Assembly: GCF_001894825.1 (NCBI RefSeq)
Contig: NZ_BCWY01000020.1
Span: 1 to 64,000 of the forward strand
Direction: 5' to 3'
DNA length: 64,000 nt
From: Rhodococcus jostii NBRC 16295
Lineage (GTDB): Bacteria; Actinomycetota; Actinomycetes; Mycobacteriales; Mycobacteriaceae
The notes below the pieces were generated by a model that saw only the letters and a program-made list of their open reading frames with translations, did not search any database and had not been told where the DNA came from. Below are positions 17,513 to 26,925 of the stretch, in pieces. Position 1 is the first letter of the stretch, and each line of letters opens with the position of its first letter. The position numbers and the translations under genes are program-made.

Positions 17513-18381
17513 CAACCCACCTGCTTCCGGACGATCTGACTCAACTTGCCGACGCTGAGCACGGTCAGAATGATGACCGCGCTCGGAAACGCCACCAACC
17601 ACGGTGCGGTGGCGATGTAGTTGCGGCCCTCCGCGATGAGAAGGCCCCACTCCGGATTCGGCGGCTGTGCGCCGTACCCGAGGAAACTCAGTGCCGCGAT
17701 GGAGAGGATCGCGGAGCCGAACTGCAGCGCCGCCAGGGACAGCACCGAGGAGTATGCGTTGGGGAGAATGTGGCGTCCCAGCAGCCAGATTCTGTTGGCG
17801 CCGAGATGTTCGCTGGCCTCGACGAACGGCTGGTGCTTGATCGTGAGGACCTCCGAGCGCATCAACCGGCAGAAGATCGCCACGGAGGAGACGCCCACGG
17901 CGATGGCGGCGTTGACCGTTCCGAAGCCCAGCGCGACGATGATGGTGATCGCCAGCAGCAGTGCCGGAATGGACAGCAACACGTCGACGACACGGCTGAC
18001 GGCTGTGTCGTACGCTCGGCCGAAGTACGCAGAGGTCAGGCCGAGCAGACTGCCGACCACCAGTCCGAGAATCACCGCGACGATCGATCCGCTGATCGTG
18101 GTCGCCGACCCGTGGATGACGCGGCTGAGCACGTCGCGGCCGATGTAGTCGGTACCGAACGGATGCCCGAGACTCGGCGCCTCCAGCGGATGATCCGGGG
18201 ACTCCGCCAGCGGATCGAAGGGGGCCAGCACTCCTGGCAGGACAATGCACACCAGCACCAGGAGCAGGAACACCACCGACAGGACGTCGCCGACGCTCAG
18301 TCCGTGCCTGCGCACCCACGACACCCGCACTGCGGCCGCGGGACCGGCCTCTGGGCACCGAACGGTCGCCTGAACGCTCAT
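17512..18381 (-). CDS. Dipeptide-type ABC permease, DppC-like (importer 1)
   Basis: This 289-residue inner-membrane permease has a hydrophobic N-terminal segment (VGDVLSVVFLLLVLVCIVLPG, read in parts) and the DppC landmark HPFGTDYIGRDVLSRVIHG at about 70-90. About five further membrane spans follow, and the EAA-type loop contacting the ATPase is EASEHLGANRIWLLGRHILPN at about 190-210. It pairs with the DppB-like permease, whose last bases overlap its start by 4 bases. Its stop overlaps the ATPase start. The substrate is inferred to be an organosulfur compound from the surrounding monooxygenases. Confidence 0.92.
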   Translation of the reverse strand: MSVQATVRCPEAGPAAAVRVSWVRRHGLSVGDVLSVVFLLLVLVCIVLPGVLAPFDPLAESPDHPLEAPSLGHPFGTDYIGRDVLSRVIHGSATTISGSIVAVILGLVVGSLLGLTSAYFGRAYDTAVSRVVDVLLSIPALLLAITIIVALGFGTVNAAIAVGVSSVAIFCRLMRSEVLTIKHQPFVEASEHLGANRIWLLGRHILPNAYSSVLSLAALQFGSAILSIAALSFLGYGAQPPNPEWGLLIAEGRNYIATAPWLVAFPSAVIILTVLSVGKLSQIVRKQVG

Positions 18382-19343
18382 GCTGTGACCACCTTCTTGT
18401 CCGGCGCGAGGGAGATACGGGTATCGACGAGCGGGTACGCGAGATCCGCGAAGAGGTTCGCGACCACGAAGATGACCGACACCACAATCACCACCGCCTG
18501 AATGACCGGGGTGTCCTGGTTGCGGACGGCCTGCTCCGTGAGATAGCCGATTCCGGTGCGGGAGAACACGGTCTCGGTGATCACCGAACCCGCGAGGAGT
18601 TCGCCGATCGTGATGGCCACGATCGTGATCGTCGGGATCGACCCGTTCTTGAGGACGTGCCGAAAGATGATCCGGTTCTCCGTCAGCCCCTTCGACCGGA
18701 GCACATCGACGTACGGTTGCCCCGACGCGTTCTGCAACCCCTGAATGAGGACCTGCGCGATGGGCGCCGACACCGGGATGGCCAGCGCGACGGCAGGCAG
18801 AAGCACCGAGCGCACACCCTCGTCTCTGATGGCCGAGACGAGACCGAGTCCGAACGCGAAGAACTGCAGCAGCAACAACCCGACGATGAACGAGGGCGTC
18901 GACAGGAACGCCGCCGGTATGGCGCGGGCGGCCTCACGGATGCGCGCCGCCTTGGCGAACACCGCGGTCAGGGCAATGCCGAAGGCGAACACGATGGCGA
19001 GTAGCAACGCCGCGGATGCCAGCTTCAGAGTCGACGGGAGGGCCGAGAACAGCAGGTGCTCCACGGATTTGCCCGAGGTCAGCGAGTAACCGAGGTCGCC
19101 GTGCACGACCAGACGCTGCACGGAGAGGAAGAACTGCTCGAACGCCGATTTGTCGAGGTTGTAATAGGCGATGAGCACCTCGGCGTCCTCCACCGAAATC
19201 GGGTTCTCGGGACTGTTGATCTGCGATTCGATCGGGTTGCCCGGAAGAACGTTGAGTACGAAGAACACGAGGGTGTAGGCCAGGGCGATCACGACGAACG
19301 CCTGCCCCACCCTTCGCGCCAGGTACCAGTAGTTCTGTCTCAT
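18378..19343 (-). CDS. Dipeptide-type ABC permease, DppB-like (importer 1)
   Basis: This DppB-like permease of about 321 residues has an N-terminal span (AFVVIALAYTLVFFVLNVLPG, read in parts) followed by the NPIESQ and YNLDKSAFEQF periplasmic region. Five more spans follow. The cytoplasmic coupling loop VLRSKGLTENRIIFRHVLKN is at about 215-235, and the terminal segment FRTGIGYLTEQAVRNQD is the usual DppB ending. A GAAGG site 8 bases before the ATG at 19343 favours that start; a GTG three codons upstream (19352) is the alternative. It is the first gene of the importer 1 operon, downstream of the shared leader. Confidence 0.9.
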   Translation of the reverse strand: MRQNYWYLARRVGQAFVVIALAYTLVFFVLNVLPGNPIESQINSPENPISVEDAEVLIAYYNLDKSAFEQFFLSVQRLVVHGDLGYSLTSGKSVEHLLFSALPSTLKLASAALLLAIVFAFGIALTAVFAKAARIREAARAIPAAFLSTPSFIVGLLLLQFFAFGLGLVSAIRDEGVRSVLLPAVALAIPVSAPIAQVLIQGLQNASGQPYVDVLRSKGLTENRIIFRHVLKNGSIPTITIVAITIGELLAGSVITETVFSRTGIGYLTEQAVRNQDTPVIQAVVIVVSVIFVVANLFADLAYPLVDTRISLAPDKKVVTA

Positions 19344-19409
19344 TACGCGCACCTTCGGGAATGCTGCCGGATAGGGAAGTTCTGCGATATTCGTCTGCGC
19401 AGCAACCGT

Positions 19410-19454
19410 AGAGCTTCGGCCCCGCGTTCTCCGAGCGTTCCACTCGTCCTGATT
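19410..19454 (-). promoter_or_regulatory. Leader/promoter element shared with 14064-14105 (copy B)
   Basis: Copy B lies 67-111 bases upstream of the importer 1 operon and aligns with copy A through ATCAG, the GAGTG-GAA-CGCTC hairpin and GGGGCCGAAGCTCT. The spacing between the two halves differs by only a few bases. Conservation in a non-coding stretch points to a regulatory site. Confidence 0.5.
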
Positions 19455-19496
19455 TCAACCACTGATTAATTTACTGTCAGTCAACACTATTCGAGA

Positions 19497-19513
19497 CCTG
19501 CCCGACGGGCAGG
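19497..19513. promoter_or_regulatory. 17-base palindrome in divergent gap
   Basis: CCTGCCCGACGGGCAGG is a perfect palindrome with a one-base centre. It lies in the 240-base gap between importer 1 and the DUF3592 gene, beside an AT-rich stretch (TGATTAATTTACTGTCAG). It could be an operator or a short hairpin; no match to a known site is claimed. Confidence 0.35.
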
Positions 19514-19592
19514 GAACCAGGGAAGCGCACCATTCCGCTCACGCTGCGGAGAAAGGTGTACGGCGTCACTGTCGCGGTCGTAGCGTCGCAGT

Positions 19593-19973
19593 GTGATCAC
19601 CGTCTGGATCGTCTCGGGCGCGTTCCTCCTGCTCCGCGGGGTTCCGGGCGTTCTCGCGCTGTGGAGATCCAGGTCGTGGACCGAGTCCGAGTGCGAGGTC
19701 GTCGACGCGCGACGCCCGGTCAGCTACTCGTACCGGGTCGGAGCCGACGAGTTCGTCGGCCGGCGAAGGACATTCGACCCCGGCGCATCCCTGAACGACA
19801 CTGGCAGCCGAGAATTCGTTGTCGGACAGGTTCTCTGGCTGTGGTACGACCCGCAGAATCCCCGGACCAGCGTCCTCCGGCGCAGTGCGTCCGTATCGAT
19901 ACTCCTGGTCGCGCTGGGACTCACGTCCCTCACCCTCGCGATCTCCACCCTCTTCTCAGGAGGCACCCCTTGA
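19593..19973 (+). CDS. Small DUF3592-like membrane protein
   Basis: This 126-residue protein has an N-terminal membrane segment (about 4-25), a small extracytoplasmic beta-rich domain (about 30-95; RPVSYSYRVGADEF, QVLWLWYDPQNP) and a C-terminal membrane segment (about 100-120). That layout, with the YDPxNP motif, matches DUF3592. The function of the family is unknown. It starts at GTG 19593 and ends 43 bases before the short LLM gene, with which it may be co-transcribed. A part in importing or sensing sulfur compounds would be speculation. Confidence 0.75.
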   Translation: MITVWIVSGAFLLLRGVPGVLALWRSRSWTESECEVVDARRPVSYSYRVGADEFVGRRRTFDPGASLNDTGSREFVVGQVLWLWYDPQNPRTSVLRRSASVSILLVALGLTSLTLAISTLFSGGTP

Positions 19974-20016
19974 CCCCACGACAGCTGCCCCTCGACCCGA
20001 GAACGGGAGAACTCCG

Positions 20017-20943
20017 ATGAGCGTGATCCAGCGCAGCAGGACCTTCTACGGGCTTGCGCTCGGTGAGCATGTGCTCGTCGACGCCATACGTCGCGGACGG
20101 GTCGACCAACTCGCCGCGTTCGTCAACCGAACGGGGGCGGACTTCGTCCTGCTCGGTGTCGAACGCGTGTCGCGGACCGCTCCCCGGCCCACCGCGGCCC
20201 TGTCGCCCAGCGTGTCCGCCGCAGCACTGATCGCCGCCACGGACGACGTCGGCGTCTTCGTCACCGCGGTCCCCCACCTCGACCACCCGTACAACCTTGC
20301 CCGCCGGCTGGCCTCACTCGATCACACCAGCCGCGGGCGCGTCGGCTGGCTCACCGGTGCGGAAGACCGCTCGGCGCCGGGCAACCTGGCCCGGGCAGGG
20401 GTGTGGATCGAGTCCGGGCCGAGTTCCGCGGTCACGACCGACGCGATCCACGCCTCCCGCACACTGTGGGAGAGCTGGCCGGCCGACACAATCCGTGGAC
20501 GCCCGGACGACGTGCGCTTCGCCGATTCCGACCGGATCGTCTACGCCGATCACCACGGCATCTTCGACATCGCCGGCCCCCTCAACGTCCCCACACCCCC
20601 GCAGCAGAAGATACCCGTCGCCTGGTGGGCGCAGGAGGGCGACGATATCGTTTCTGCTGCCGAGGTTTCCGACATCGTCGTGCTGGATCGCCGCGATGCC
20701 GAACGTCACGGCCGGGCGGTACGCGACCACGCGCTTCTCTTCGTCGTCGACGATCCCGACGCCTCCGAGGTGGATGGTCACATCGCGACGGTCACCGACA
20801 TCGGCGGGGGGTTCTCCGCATGGCCGAGGCCCTCCCGGCCCGGCGGATACCGGCAGCGGTCGCTCAGGGCGACGCTGCGGTTGCCCGAACCTGCCCCGGC
20901 GCCGTCCCATCCCCGTCCGGTCTACCCGGGCACGCAGAACTAG
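20017..20943 (+). CDS. Short LLM-class flavin oxidoreductase-like protein (module B)
   Basis: This 308-residue protein is a paralogue of the short LLM at 13094-14026. Both share the DHPYNLARRLASLDH / DHPFNLARRLGSLDH block, RGRVGWL, LWESWPADTIR / LWESWPGDSIV, and the SDRIVYADH...GPLNVP..PQ region at about 185-215. The N-terminal half of a luciferase-like barrel is clear, and the C-terminal third is shortened. The start at ATG 20017 follows a GGGAGA site. It precedes MetNIQ and the long LLM of module B, mirroring module A. It may be a non-catalytic or regulatory partner of the long LLM; this is untested. Confidence 0.8.
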   Translation: MSVIQRSRTFYGLALGEHVLVDAIRRGRVDQLAAFVNRTGADFVLLGVERVSRTAPRPTAALSPSVSAAALIAATDDVGVFVTAVPHLDHPYNLARRLASLDHTSRGRVGWLTGAEDRSAPGNLARAGVWIESGPSSAVTTDAIHASRTLWESWPADTIRGRPDDVRFADSDRIVYADHHGIFDIAGPLNVPTPPQQKIPVAWWAQEGDDIVSAAEVSDIVVLDRRDAERHGRAVRDHALLFVVDDPDASEVDGHIATVTDIGGGFSAWPRPSRPGGYRQRSLRATLRLPEPAPAPSHPRPVYPGTQN

Positions 20944-21014
20944 CAGTCCTTCCGATCAAGTCGATTCTTAGACATGACTTTCCGTTTACCTCCGCCTATC
21001 GTTTCGGGAATCCA

Positions 21015-21034
21015 CTGGCCCGTCCGCAGGCCAG
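21015..21034. promoter_or_regulatory. Small hairpin upstream of metN
   Basis: CTGGCC-CGTCCGCA-GGCCAG forms a six-pair stem in the 146-base gap before metN, in an AT-richer leader. I looked for the core of known SAM riboswitches here and did not see it. The role is unclear. Confidence 0.3.
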
Positions 21035-21089
21035 GATCCCCTCCAGACGGCCGATCCGAGGTGCCGTCGCCCGACACAGGTGGTGCAGC

Positions 21090-22109
21090 ATGATCGAAGT
21101 CCGTTCCGTCACGAAACGATTCGGGAAGAGGGCCCGCTCCGTCGAAGTCCTCCATGAGATCGACTTCTCCGTCGGTACCGGCCAGATCGCGGCCGTGATC
21201 GGCCAGAGCGGTGCGGGCAAGACCACGCTGTCGCGCATCATCAGCCTGTTGGAGCGTCCGACGGAAGGTCGCATCCTTCTCGACGGGACCGACGTCTCCG
21301 GACTGTCCGAACGCCGGCTGCGGGAGCAGCGGCGCGCAATCGGCACCATCTTCCAGGCGTCGAGCCTCCTCGCGCGGCGCACCGCCGCCGAGAATGTTGC
21401 GTTGCCACTCGAATTCGCCGGTGTCGGGCGTTCCGAGCGGCGGGCGCGGGTGGAGGAATTGCTCGAGCGCGTGGGTCTGTCCGACAAGGCGGACCTCTAT
21501 CCCCGGCAACTGTCGGGTGGGCAGCGGCAGCGGGTGGGGATCGCCCGCTCGCTGGCCCTCGCCCCCAAGGTCCTCGTGTCGGACGAGGCGACCTCCGGAC
21601 TGGACCCCACCGCCACACGATCCATCCTCGCGTTGCTGAGCGAACTGCGCGACGACCTCGGGCTGACGATCGTGCTGATCACCCACGAAATGGACGTCGT
21701 CCGCCAGGTCGCCGACGTGGTCACCGTTCTCGACGCGGGGCGCGTCGTCGAATCCGGCCCGGTGATCGAACTCCTCCGCAATCCCCACTCCGAACTCGGC
21801 GTCGGACTTCTCCCCGACCGCTCACACATCACCGCGGACGCCCGGGACGTGCTCTGGCACGTCACCTACGGCTCCGACGCAGTCCCCGCCAACTGGATCG
21901 AGCTTCTCGGCGCGGCCACCGGACGGTCGATCGGCGTGCTGTCCGGGACGGTGGAATCGGTCGGCGGACGCCCGGCCGGGCGCGTCACCATCTCGGTCGG
22001 CGGTGAGCACCCGTCCGTCGGCGAGCTTCTGTCGTCCTGGGGCCTCCACGGAACACGGGTCGACGACACGTCGGCATCCGACGAGGCCACCGAGGAGGCC
22101 GCGGCATGA
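21090..22109 (+). CDS. metN: Methionine-type ABC importer ATPase MetN
   Basis: This 339-residue ATPase is of the MetN (methionine uptake) type. Walker A is GQSGAGKTT (about 38-46), the signature LSGGQRQR (about 140) and Walker B VLVSDEATSGLD (about 160). A C-terminal NIL domain of about 75 residues (about 260-335) contains the VGGRPAGRVTISVGGEHPSV region; in MetN it binds methionine and inhibits transport. The ATG at 21090 sits after a GGTGGTGCAGC leader. Its stop overlaps the permease start (ATGA). The downstream LLM monooxygenase suggests the imported compound may be a methionine derivative or another organosulfur molecule, not only methionine. Confidence 0.92.
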   Translation: MIEVRSVTKRFGKRARSVEVLHEIDFSVGTGQIAAVIGQSGAGKTTLSRIISLLERPTEGRILLDGTDVSGLSERRLREQRRAIGTIFQASSLLARRTAAENVALPLEFAGVGRSERRARVEELLERVGLSDKADLYPRQLSGGQRQRVGIARSLALAPKVLVSDEATSGLDPTATRSILALLSELRDDLGLTIVLITHEMDVVRQVADVVTVLDAGRVVESGPVIELLRNPHSELGVGLLPDRSHITADARDVLWHVTYGSDAVPANWIELLGAATGRSIGVLSGTVESVGGRPAGRVTISVGGEHPSVGELLSSWGLHGTRVDDTSASDEATEEAAA

Positions 22110-22798
22110 GCGCCCCGGGCACTGCGGTTCTGGCCATTTCGACGCCGGTCGAGGAACTTCCGGAACTGTTCCTCCCCGCCCTGCAGCAAACCGTGCAGAT
22201 GGTCGGGATCACGGTGATCCTCGCGATCCTGCTGGGCACTCCGCTGGCGGTCGTCCTGCACAACACCGCGCCTCGCGGACTGTTCCCCAACCCGACGATC
22301 AACGCGGTGGCGGGCTGGGTGGTCAACCTCGGCCGGTCACTTCCCTTCCTGGTACTGATGGCCGCCATCATCCCGTTCACCCGATTCGTCGTCGGCACGT
22401 CGCTCGGGGTGCAGGCGGCGGCGGTTCCGATGACGCTGGCCGCCACGCCGTATGTCGCGCGCCTGATCGAGAACTCGCTGCGGGACGTACCCCCCGAAGT
22501 GGTGGAAGTGGGGCGGGCGTCGGCGGGGTCGAACTTCCAGATCATCCGCAAAGTGCAACTGCACGAGGCGGTTCCGACCATCATTGGCGCTCTGACCATC
22601 GCGTTGATCGGCATCCTCGACATGTCGGCGATCGCCGGGGCGGTGGGAGCCGGCGGCATCGGCAACCTGGCCATCGCGTACGGCTACAACCGATTCGACA
22701 ACACGGTGATGATCACAACGGTCATCGCGCTCGTGGTGCTGGTCCAGGTCATCCAGCTCGTCGGCGACCTTGCCGCCCGTCTCACCAACCGGCGCTGA
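22106..22798 (+). CDS. metI: Methionine-type ABC importer permease MetI
   Basis: This 230-residue membrane protein has about five spans and the MetI layout: the first span contains MVGITVILAILLGTPLAVVL, the LGRSLPFLVLMAAIIPFTR block follows, and the ATPase-coupling EAA loop is PPEVVEVGRASAGSNFQII at about 130-150. It then has the conserved ALIGILDMSAIAGAVGAGGIG stretch at about 168-190. It overlaps metN by four bases, and metQ follows after a 38-base gap. It forms the channel of the importer. No unusual features were noted. Confidence 0.93.
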   Translation: MSAPGTAVLAISTPVEELPELFLPALQQTVQMVGITVILAILLGTPLAVVLHNTAPRGLFPNPTINAVAGWVVNLGRSLPFLVLMAAIIPFTRFVVGTSLGVQAAAVPMTLAATPYVARLIENSLRDVPPEVVEVGRASAGSNFQIIRKVQLHEAVPTIIGALTIALIGILDMSAIAGAVGAGGIGNLAIAYGYNRFDNTVMITTVIALVVLVQVIQLVGDLAARLTNRR

Positions 22799-22836
22799 AT
22801 CCCCCTTCACCCCACACAGATCAGAGGACAACTCCC

Positions 22837-23760
22837 ATGACGACTCGACCCCGCTCGGTGACGCGCGCCCGCGCTGTGGCGGCAGGCGGACTGACGGCCA
22901 CCGTGCTACTCCTCCTCACCGCGTGCGGCGCCGGAGGCAACGACCGAACCGAAGGCGACGGCCCGCAGACCACGTTCAAGATCGGCTACACCGCCGGATC
23001 GATCCTGGACGAGAAACTCGCCAAGGAAGTCGCGAAACTCGCCCCCGACCACGGCATCACCGTCGAACCGGTGCAGATCGAGGATTCGAAGCTCAAGAAC
23101 CTCGCCGTCTCCCAGGGCGACATCGACGCCAACCACAGCCAGCACCAGGAGTGGATGCGGGTGCAGAACGAGGACGGCAACCTCGGACTGTATGCGGCCG
23201 GCGACTGGTACGTCCTCAAGTTCTCGGGCTACTCCGAGAAGTACGACAAGCTCGAGGATCTACCCAAGGGCGCCAAGGTCGCCATCCCCGACGACCCGTC
23301 GAATCAGGCGCAGGCGCTGCAGACCCTGCAGGACCTCGGCCAGCTGACACTGAAGGACGGTGTCGACCCGTCCCGCGTCACCATCCGCGACGTGAAGGAC
23401 AACCCGAAGTCGTTCGAGTTCACCGAGGCAGCGCTGGCGCAGCTGCCGCGCACACTCCCCGACGTCGATCTGGCGCTGGGCTGGCGATCCAACTTCGACC
23501 TCGCCGACGTCCCCGACGACAAGATCGTCTTCAACGCCCCCGCCTACGAGTTGTACTGGATCGAGGTCGTCATCAACGAGAAGAACAAGGACAACCCCGA
23601 CTTCGCGCCGCTGCTCGACACCTACCACGACCCGCGGATCGGTCAGCTCATCGACAGCGACCCGTTCTTCTCCCGGGTGGCGCAGAGCATCGAATCGGCG
23701 CGGGCCACCGACCGGAGCCAGACCAACGTCGACGGCGCGGCCGCGAAGCCTGCCGGCTGA
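22837..23760 (+). CDS. metQ: Methionine-type ABC substrate-binding lipoprotein MetQ
   Basis: This 307-residue lipoprotein of the NlpA/MetQ family has a signal peptide ending in a lipobox with Cys30 (LLLLTACG). Family markers are FKIGYTAGSILDEKL near residue 45, VQIEDSKLKNLAVSQGDIDANHSQH, PDDPSNQAQALQTLQ, and the late ELYWIEVVINEKNKDNPDF block. Canonical MetQ proteins bind methionine through a pocket that I cannot fully map here. The ATG at 22837 follows AGAGGACAA. Its stop overlaps the start of the LLM gene in TGATG, an uncommon direct coupling of binding protein and monooxygenase. Confidence 0.92.
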   Translation: MTTRPRSVTRARAVAAGGLTATVLLLLTACGAGGNDRTEGDGPQTTFKIGYTAGSILDEKLAKEVAKLAPDHGITVEPVQIEDSKLKNLAVSQGDIDANHSQHQEWMRVQNEDGNLGLYAAGDWYVLKFSGYSEKYDKLEDLPKGAKVAIPDDPSNQAQALQTLQDLGQLTLKDGVDPSRVTIRDVKDNPKSFEFTEAALAQLPRTLPDVDLALGWRSNFDLADVPDDKIVFNAPAYELYWIEVVINEKNKDNPDFAPLLDTYHDPRIGQLIDSDPFFSRVAQSIESARATDRSQTNVDGAAAKPAG

Positions 23761-25034
23761 TGTCCGGGCAGCGAGAGGTCATCCTCAACGTCAACGTGCT
23801 GGACGTCGGGTTCCACCCGTCCGCGTGGCGGGCACCCGACCTGCACCCGACGTCGTTCATCGACCCGGACTACTACACCGAGGTCGCGCAGATCGCCGAG
23901 CGCGGCACACTCGACGCCCTGTTCCTCGCGGACGGCCCGGCCCTCCGCGAGGATCCCGCCGTCAAGCCCACGCGGGCCCTCGAACCGACCACCGTTCTCG
24001 GGGTGGTGGCGAGCGCGACGGAACATCTCGGGCTGATCGGCACGGCGTCGACGACGTTCAACGACCCGGTCGAGTTGGCGGACCGGTTCCTCTCCCTCGA
24101 CGTCGTGTCCGGTGGTCGGGTGGCATGGAACGTGGTCACGACGTTCCACGCCGGCACCGCCCACAACTTCGGGCTCTCCGAAATTCCCGACCGCGAGTCG
24201 CGTTACCGCAGGGCCACCGAGTTCGTGGACGTCGTCACCGCGTTGTGGGTATCGGCGACCACGCAGGTCCCGGTGCACCACGACGGGGAGTACTTCCACG
24301 TTCACGGCGTGCTGCCCGTGCCGCCGTCGCCGCAGCGCCACCCCCTGCTCGTGCAGGCCGGTGGTTCCCCGCAGGGCCGCGCGCTGGCAGGTCGCAGCGC
24401 CGACGCGGTGTTCTCGGCGGAGCTCACGCTCGACGCCGGGCGGCAGCACTACCGGGAGGTGAAGGATGTCGCGCGCGCCGACGGTCGCGATCCCGGGGCA
24501 GTGAAGATCCTTCCCGGCCTCGTCACCGTCGTCGGCAGCACCGAGGCCGAGGCGATCGCCCGGTACGAGGACTGGGAATCCAAGGCCGCCGACGGCTTCT
24601 CCGCCGAACGTCTCGGCGGCATGCTCGGCGTCGACCTGAGCTCGCTCGACCCGGACCGGCCGATCCCGGAGGACTTGCTGCTGGCTCCGGTCGATCCGTC
24701 GTTCTCCGGGTCCCTCGGGTTCCGGGAAGCGGTCGTGCGACTGGCCCTCGAAAGCCGGTATTCCGTGTCCGAACTGCTTCGCAAGGCGGGAGGTTTCGGC
24801 CACCGGCTCGTCGTCGGCTCGCCCGAACAGATCGCCGACACCATCGAGGCGTGGTTCCTGGCGGGCGCGGCGGACGGCTTCAACCTGATGCCGGACGGAT
24901 TCCCCTCCGGGCTCACCGATTTCGTCGATCACGTCGTGCCGCTCCTCCGCGAGAAGGGGATCTTCCGGTACGAATACGCCGAGTCCACCCTCCGCGAGCG
25001 CTTCGAGGGCGCTCCGCTCCCCGTGAGTGGTTAA
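23760..25034 (+). CDS. LLM flavin monooxygenase, NtaA/SnaA/DszA type (module B, long)
   Basis: This 424-residue FMNH2-dependent monooxygenase is very similar to the LLM at 10524-11819. It shares the ILNVNVLDVG start, ERGTLDALFLADGP, GLIGTASTTFNDPVELADRFLSLD (in parts), SGGRVAWNVVTTF, LLVQAGGSPQGRALAG and the DGFNLMPDGFPSGL ending. Translation is coupled to metQ by a TGATG overlap. The last codons (...PLPVSG, stop) come from the palindromic repeat that follows. I infer that it cleaves a C-S bond in the compound imported by the MetNIQ system. Two flavin reductases encoded on the opposite strand at 25.8-26.8 kb are plausible FMNH2 sources. Confidence 0.9.
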   Translation: MSGQREVILNVNVLDVGFHPSAWRAPDLHPTSFIDPDYYTEVAQIAERGTLDALFLADGPALREDPAVKPTRALEPTTVLGVVASATEHLGLIGTASTTFNDPVELADRFLSLDVVSGGRVAWNVVTTFHAGTAHNFGLSEIPDRESRYRRATEFVDVVTALWVSATTQVPVHHDGEYFHVHGVLPVPPSPQRHPLLVQAGGSPQGRALAGRSADAVFSAELTLDAGRQHYREVKDVARADGRDPGAVKILPGLVTVVGSTEAEAIARYEDWESKAADGFSAERLGGMLGVDLSSLDPDRPIPEDLLLAPVDPSFSGSLGFREAVVRLALESRYSVSELLRKAGGFGHRLVVGSPEQIADTIEAWFLAGAADGFNLMPDGFPSGLTDFVDHVVPLLREKGIFRYEYAESTLRERFEGAPLPVSG

Positions 25035-25079
25035 CGAGTGTAGGGACTCGCTAACCGCGCACGGGCGGCGGAGCCGCCT
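25013..25079. repeat. Gene-end palindromic repeat, family A, copy 4
   Basis: CCGTGAGTGGTTAACGAG and its diverged opposite arm CTCGCTAACCGCGCACGG surround TGTAGGGA, followed by the GGCGGCGGAGCCGCC tail. Both flanking genes end inside it: the plus-strand LLM in ...PVSG (TAA at 25032-25034) and the minus-strand acetyltransferase in ...PVRG (TAG at 25051-25053). Confidence 0.88.
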
Positions 25080-25788
25080 CCGCGGGTGTCCGGACGACGG
25101 TGAGCGCGGACTGCTGCCGAAGAGTGAAGCCGAGGCTCTCGTACAGGCGGATCGCCGTCGTATTCGCCTGCGCGGCGTGCAGGAACGGGATCTCACCGCG
25201 TGCACGGATGCCGGCGCCGACGGCACGCACCAGGCGGGCGCCGAATCCACGGCCCCGGAAACGCTCGTCGGTGCAGACCGCGCTGATCTCGGTCCAGCCG
25301 GGCGGATGCAACCGCTCGCCGGCCATCGCGACCAGTTCACCGTCGACCCGAAACCCGAGGTAGGTTCCCATCTCGATGGTGCGCGGAAGATACGGTCCGG
25401 GCCGGGTGCGGCCGATCAAGTCCAGGATCTCCGGCACGTCCGACGGTCCGAGAACCTCCGCTCGAGAATCCGGCTCGACGTCCAGCGCAGTGCCGTCCAT
25501 CTGCACCAGACCGAAGGAATCCACCACCTCCCAGCCCGGCGGCGGGGTGTGCCCGAATCCGCGCAGTGCGGCCGTCGCCGACGGACCGAGCAGCGTCGCG
25601 AGATCCGCCCAGTCCTCGTCCCCCAATGTCGCCGGGTGGCCGACGTGCGGCGCGACATCCGGGTGGTACCGCGCCACCCTGCCCGACCACCTGGCAAAAT
25701 GTTCGTGCGCGCCGCGCAGGGATTCACGAATTGCGTCGTCCAGAGGATGGACGCCCGTCTTCGCCGGCACGGTCAGTTCCGTCGCCAC
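25051..25788 (-). CDS. GNAT-family N-acetyltransferase
   Basis: This 245-residue protein has an N-terminal region of about 110 residues of unknown type and a C-terminal GNAT domain. The acetyl-CoA-binding motif is RFRGRGFGARLVRAV (about 185-199), preceded by the TEISAVCTDE strand and followed by ANTTAIRLYESLGFTLR, the typical motif B end. I start it at GTG 25788 (VATELTVPAK), five bases after the flavin-reductase stop, so it is probably the last gene of a three-gene operon. Its C terminus (PPPVRG) is encoded by the palindromic repeat. The substrate is unknown; acetylation of an amine-containing sulfur compound such as a methionine analogue is one idea. Confidence 0.82.
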   Translation of the reverse strand: MATELTVPAKTGVHPLDDAIRESLRGAHEHFARWSGRVARYHPDVAPHVGHPATLGDEDWADLATLLGPSATAALRGFGHTPPPGWEVVDSFGLVQMDGTALDVEPDSRAEVLGPSDVPEILDLIGRTRPGPYLPRTIEMGTYLGFRVDGELVAMAGERLHPPGWTEISAVCTDERFRGRGFGARLVRAVGAGIRARGEIPFLHAAQANTTAIRLYESLGFTLRQQSALTVVRTPAEAAPPPVRG

Positions 25789-25793
25789 GGGGC

Positions 25794-26800
<1,007 letters not shown>

Positions 26801-26925
26801 CGCTACATCACCTCTCGCGTGTCTACCCAGCCACCCTAGAGCACTCGGCGGTTCCGGTCGAATATTGCAGGGCTGGAACGGAAGTCGCGACTCATCTTTC
26901 GAATCACGGCGATCGGAACCCTTGC

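Noticed and set aside
20944-21089. Possible SAM-type riboswitch upstream of metN
   Set aside because: I looked for the conserved core and stem pattern of known SAM riboswitches and saw only one small hairpin.
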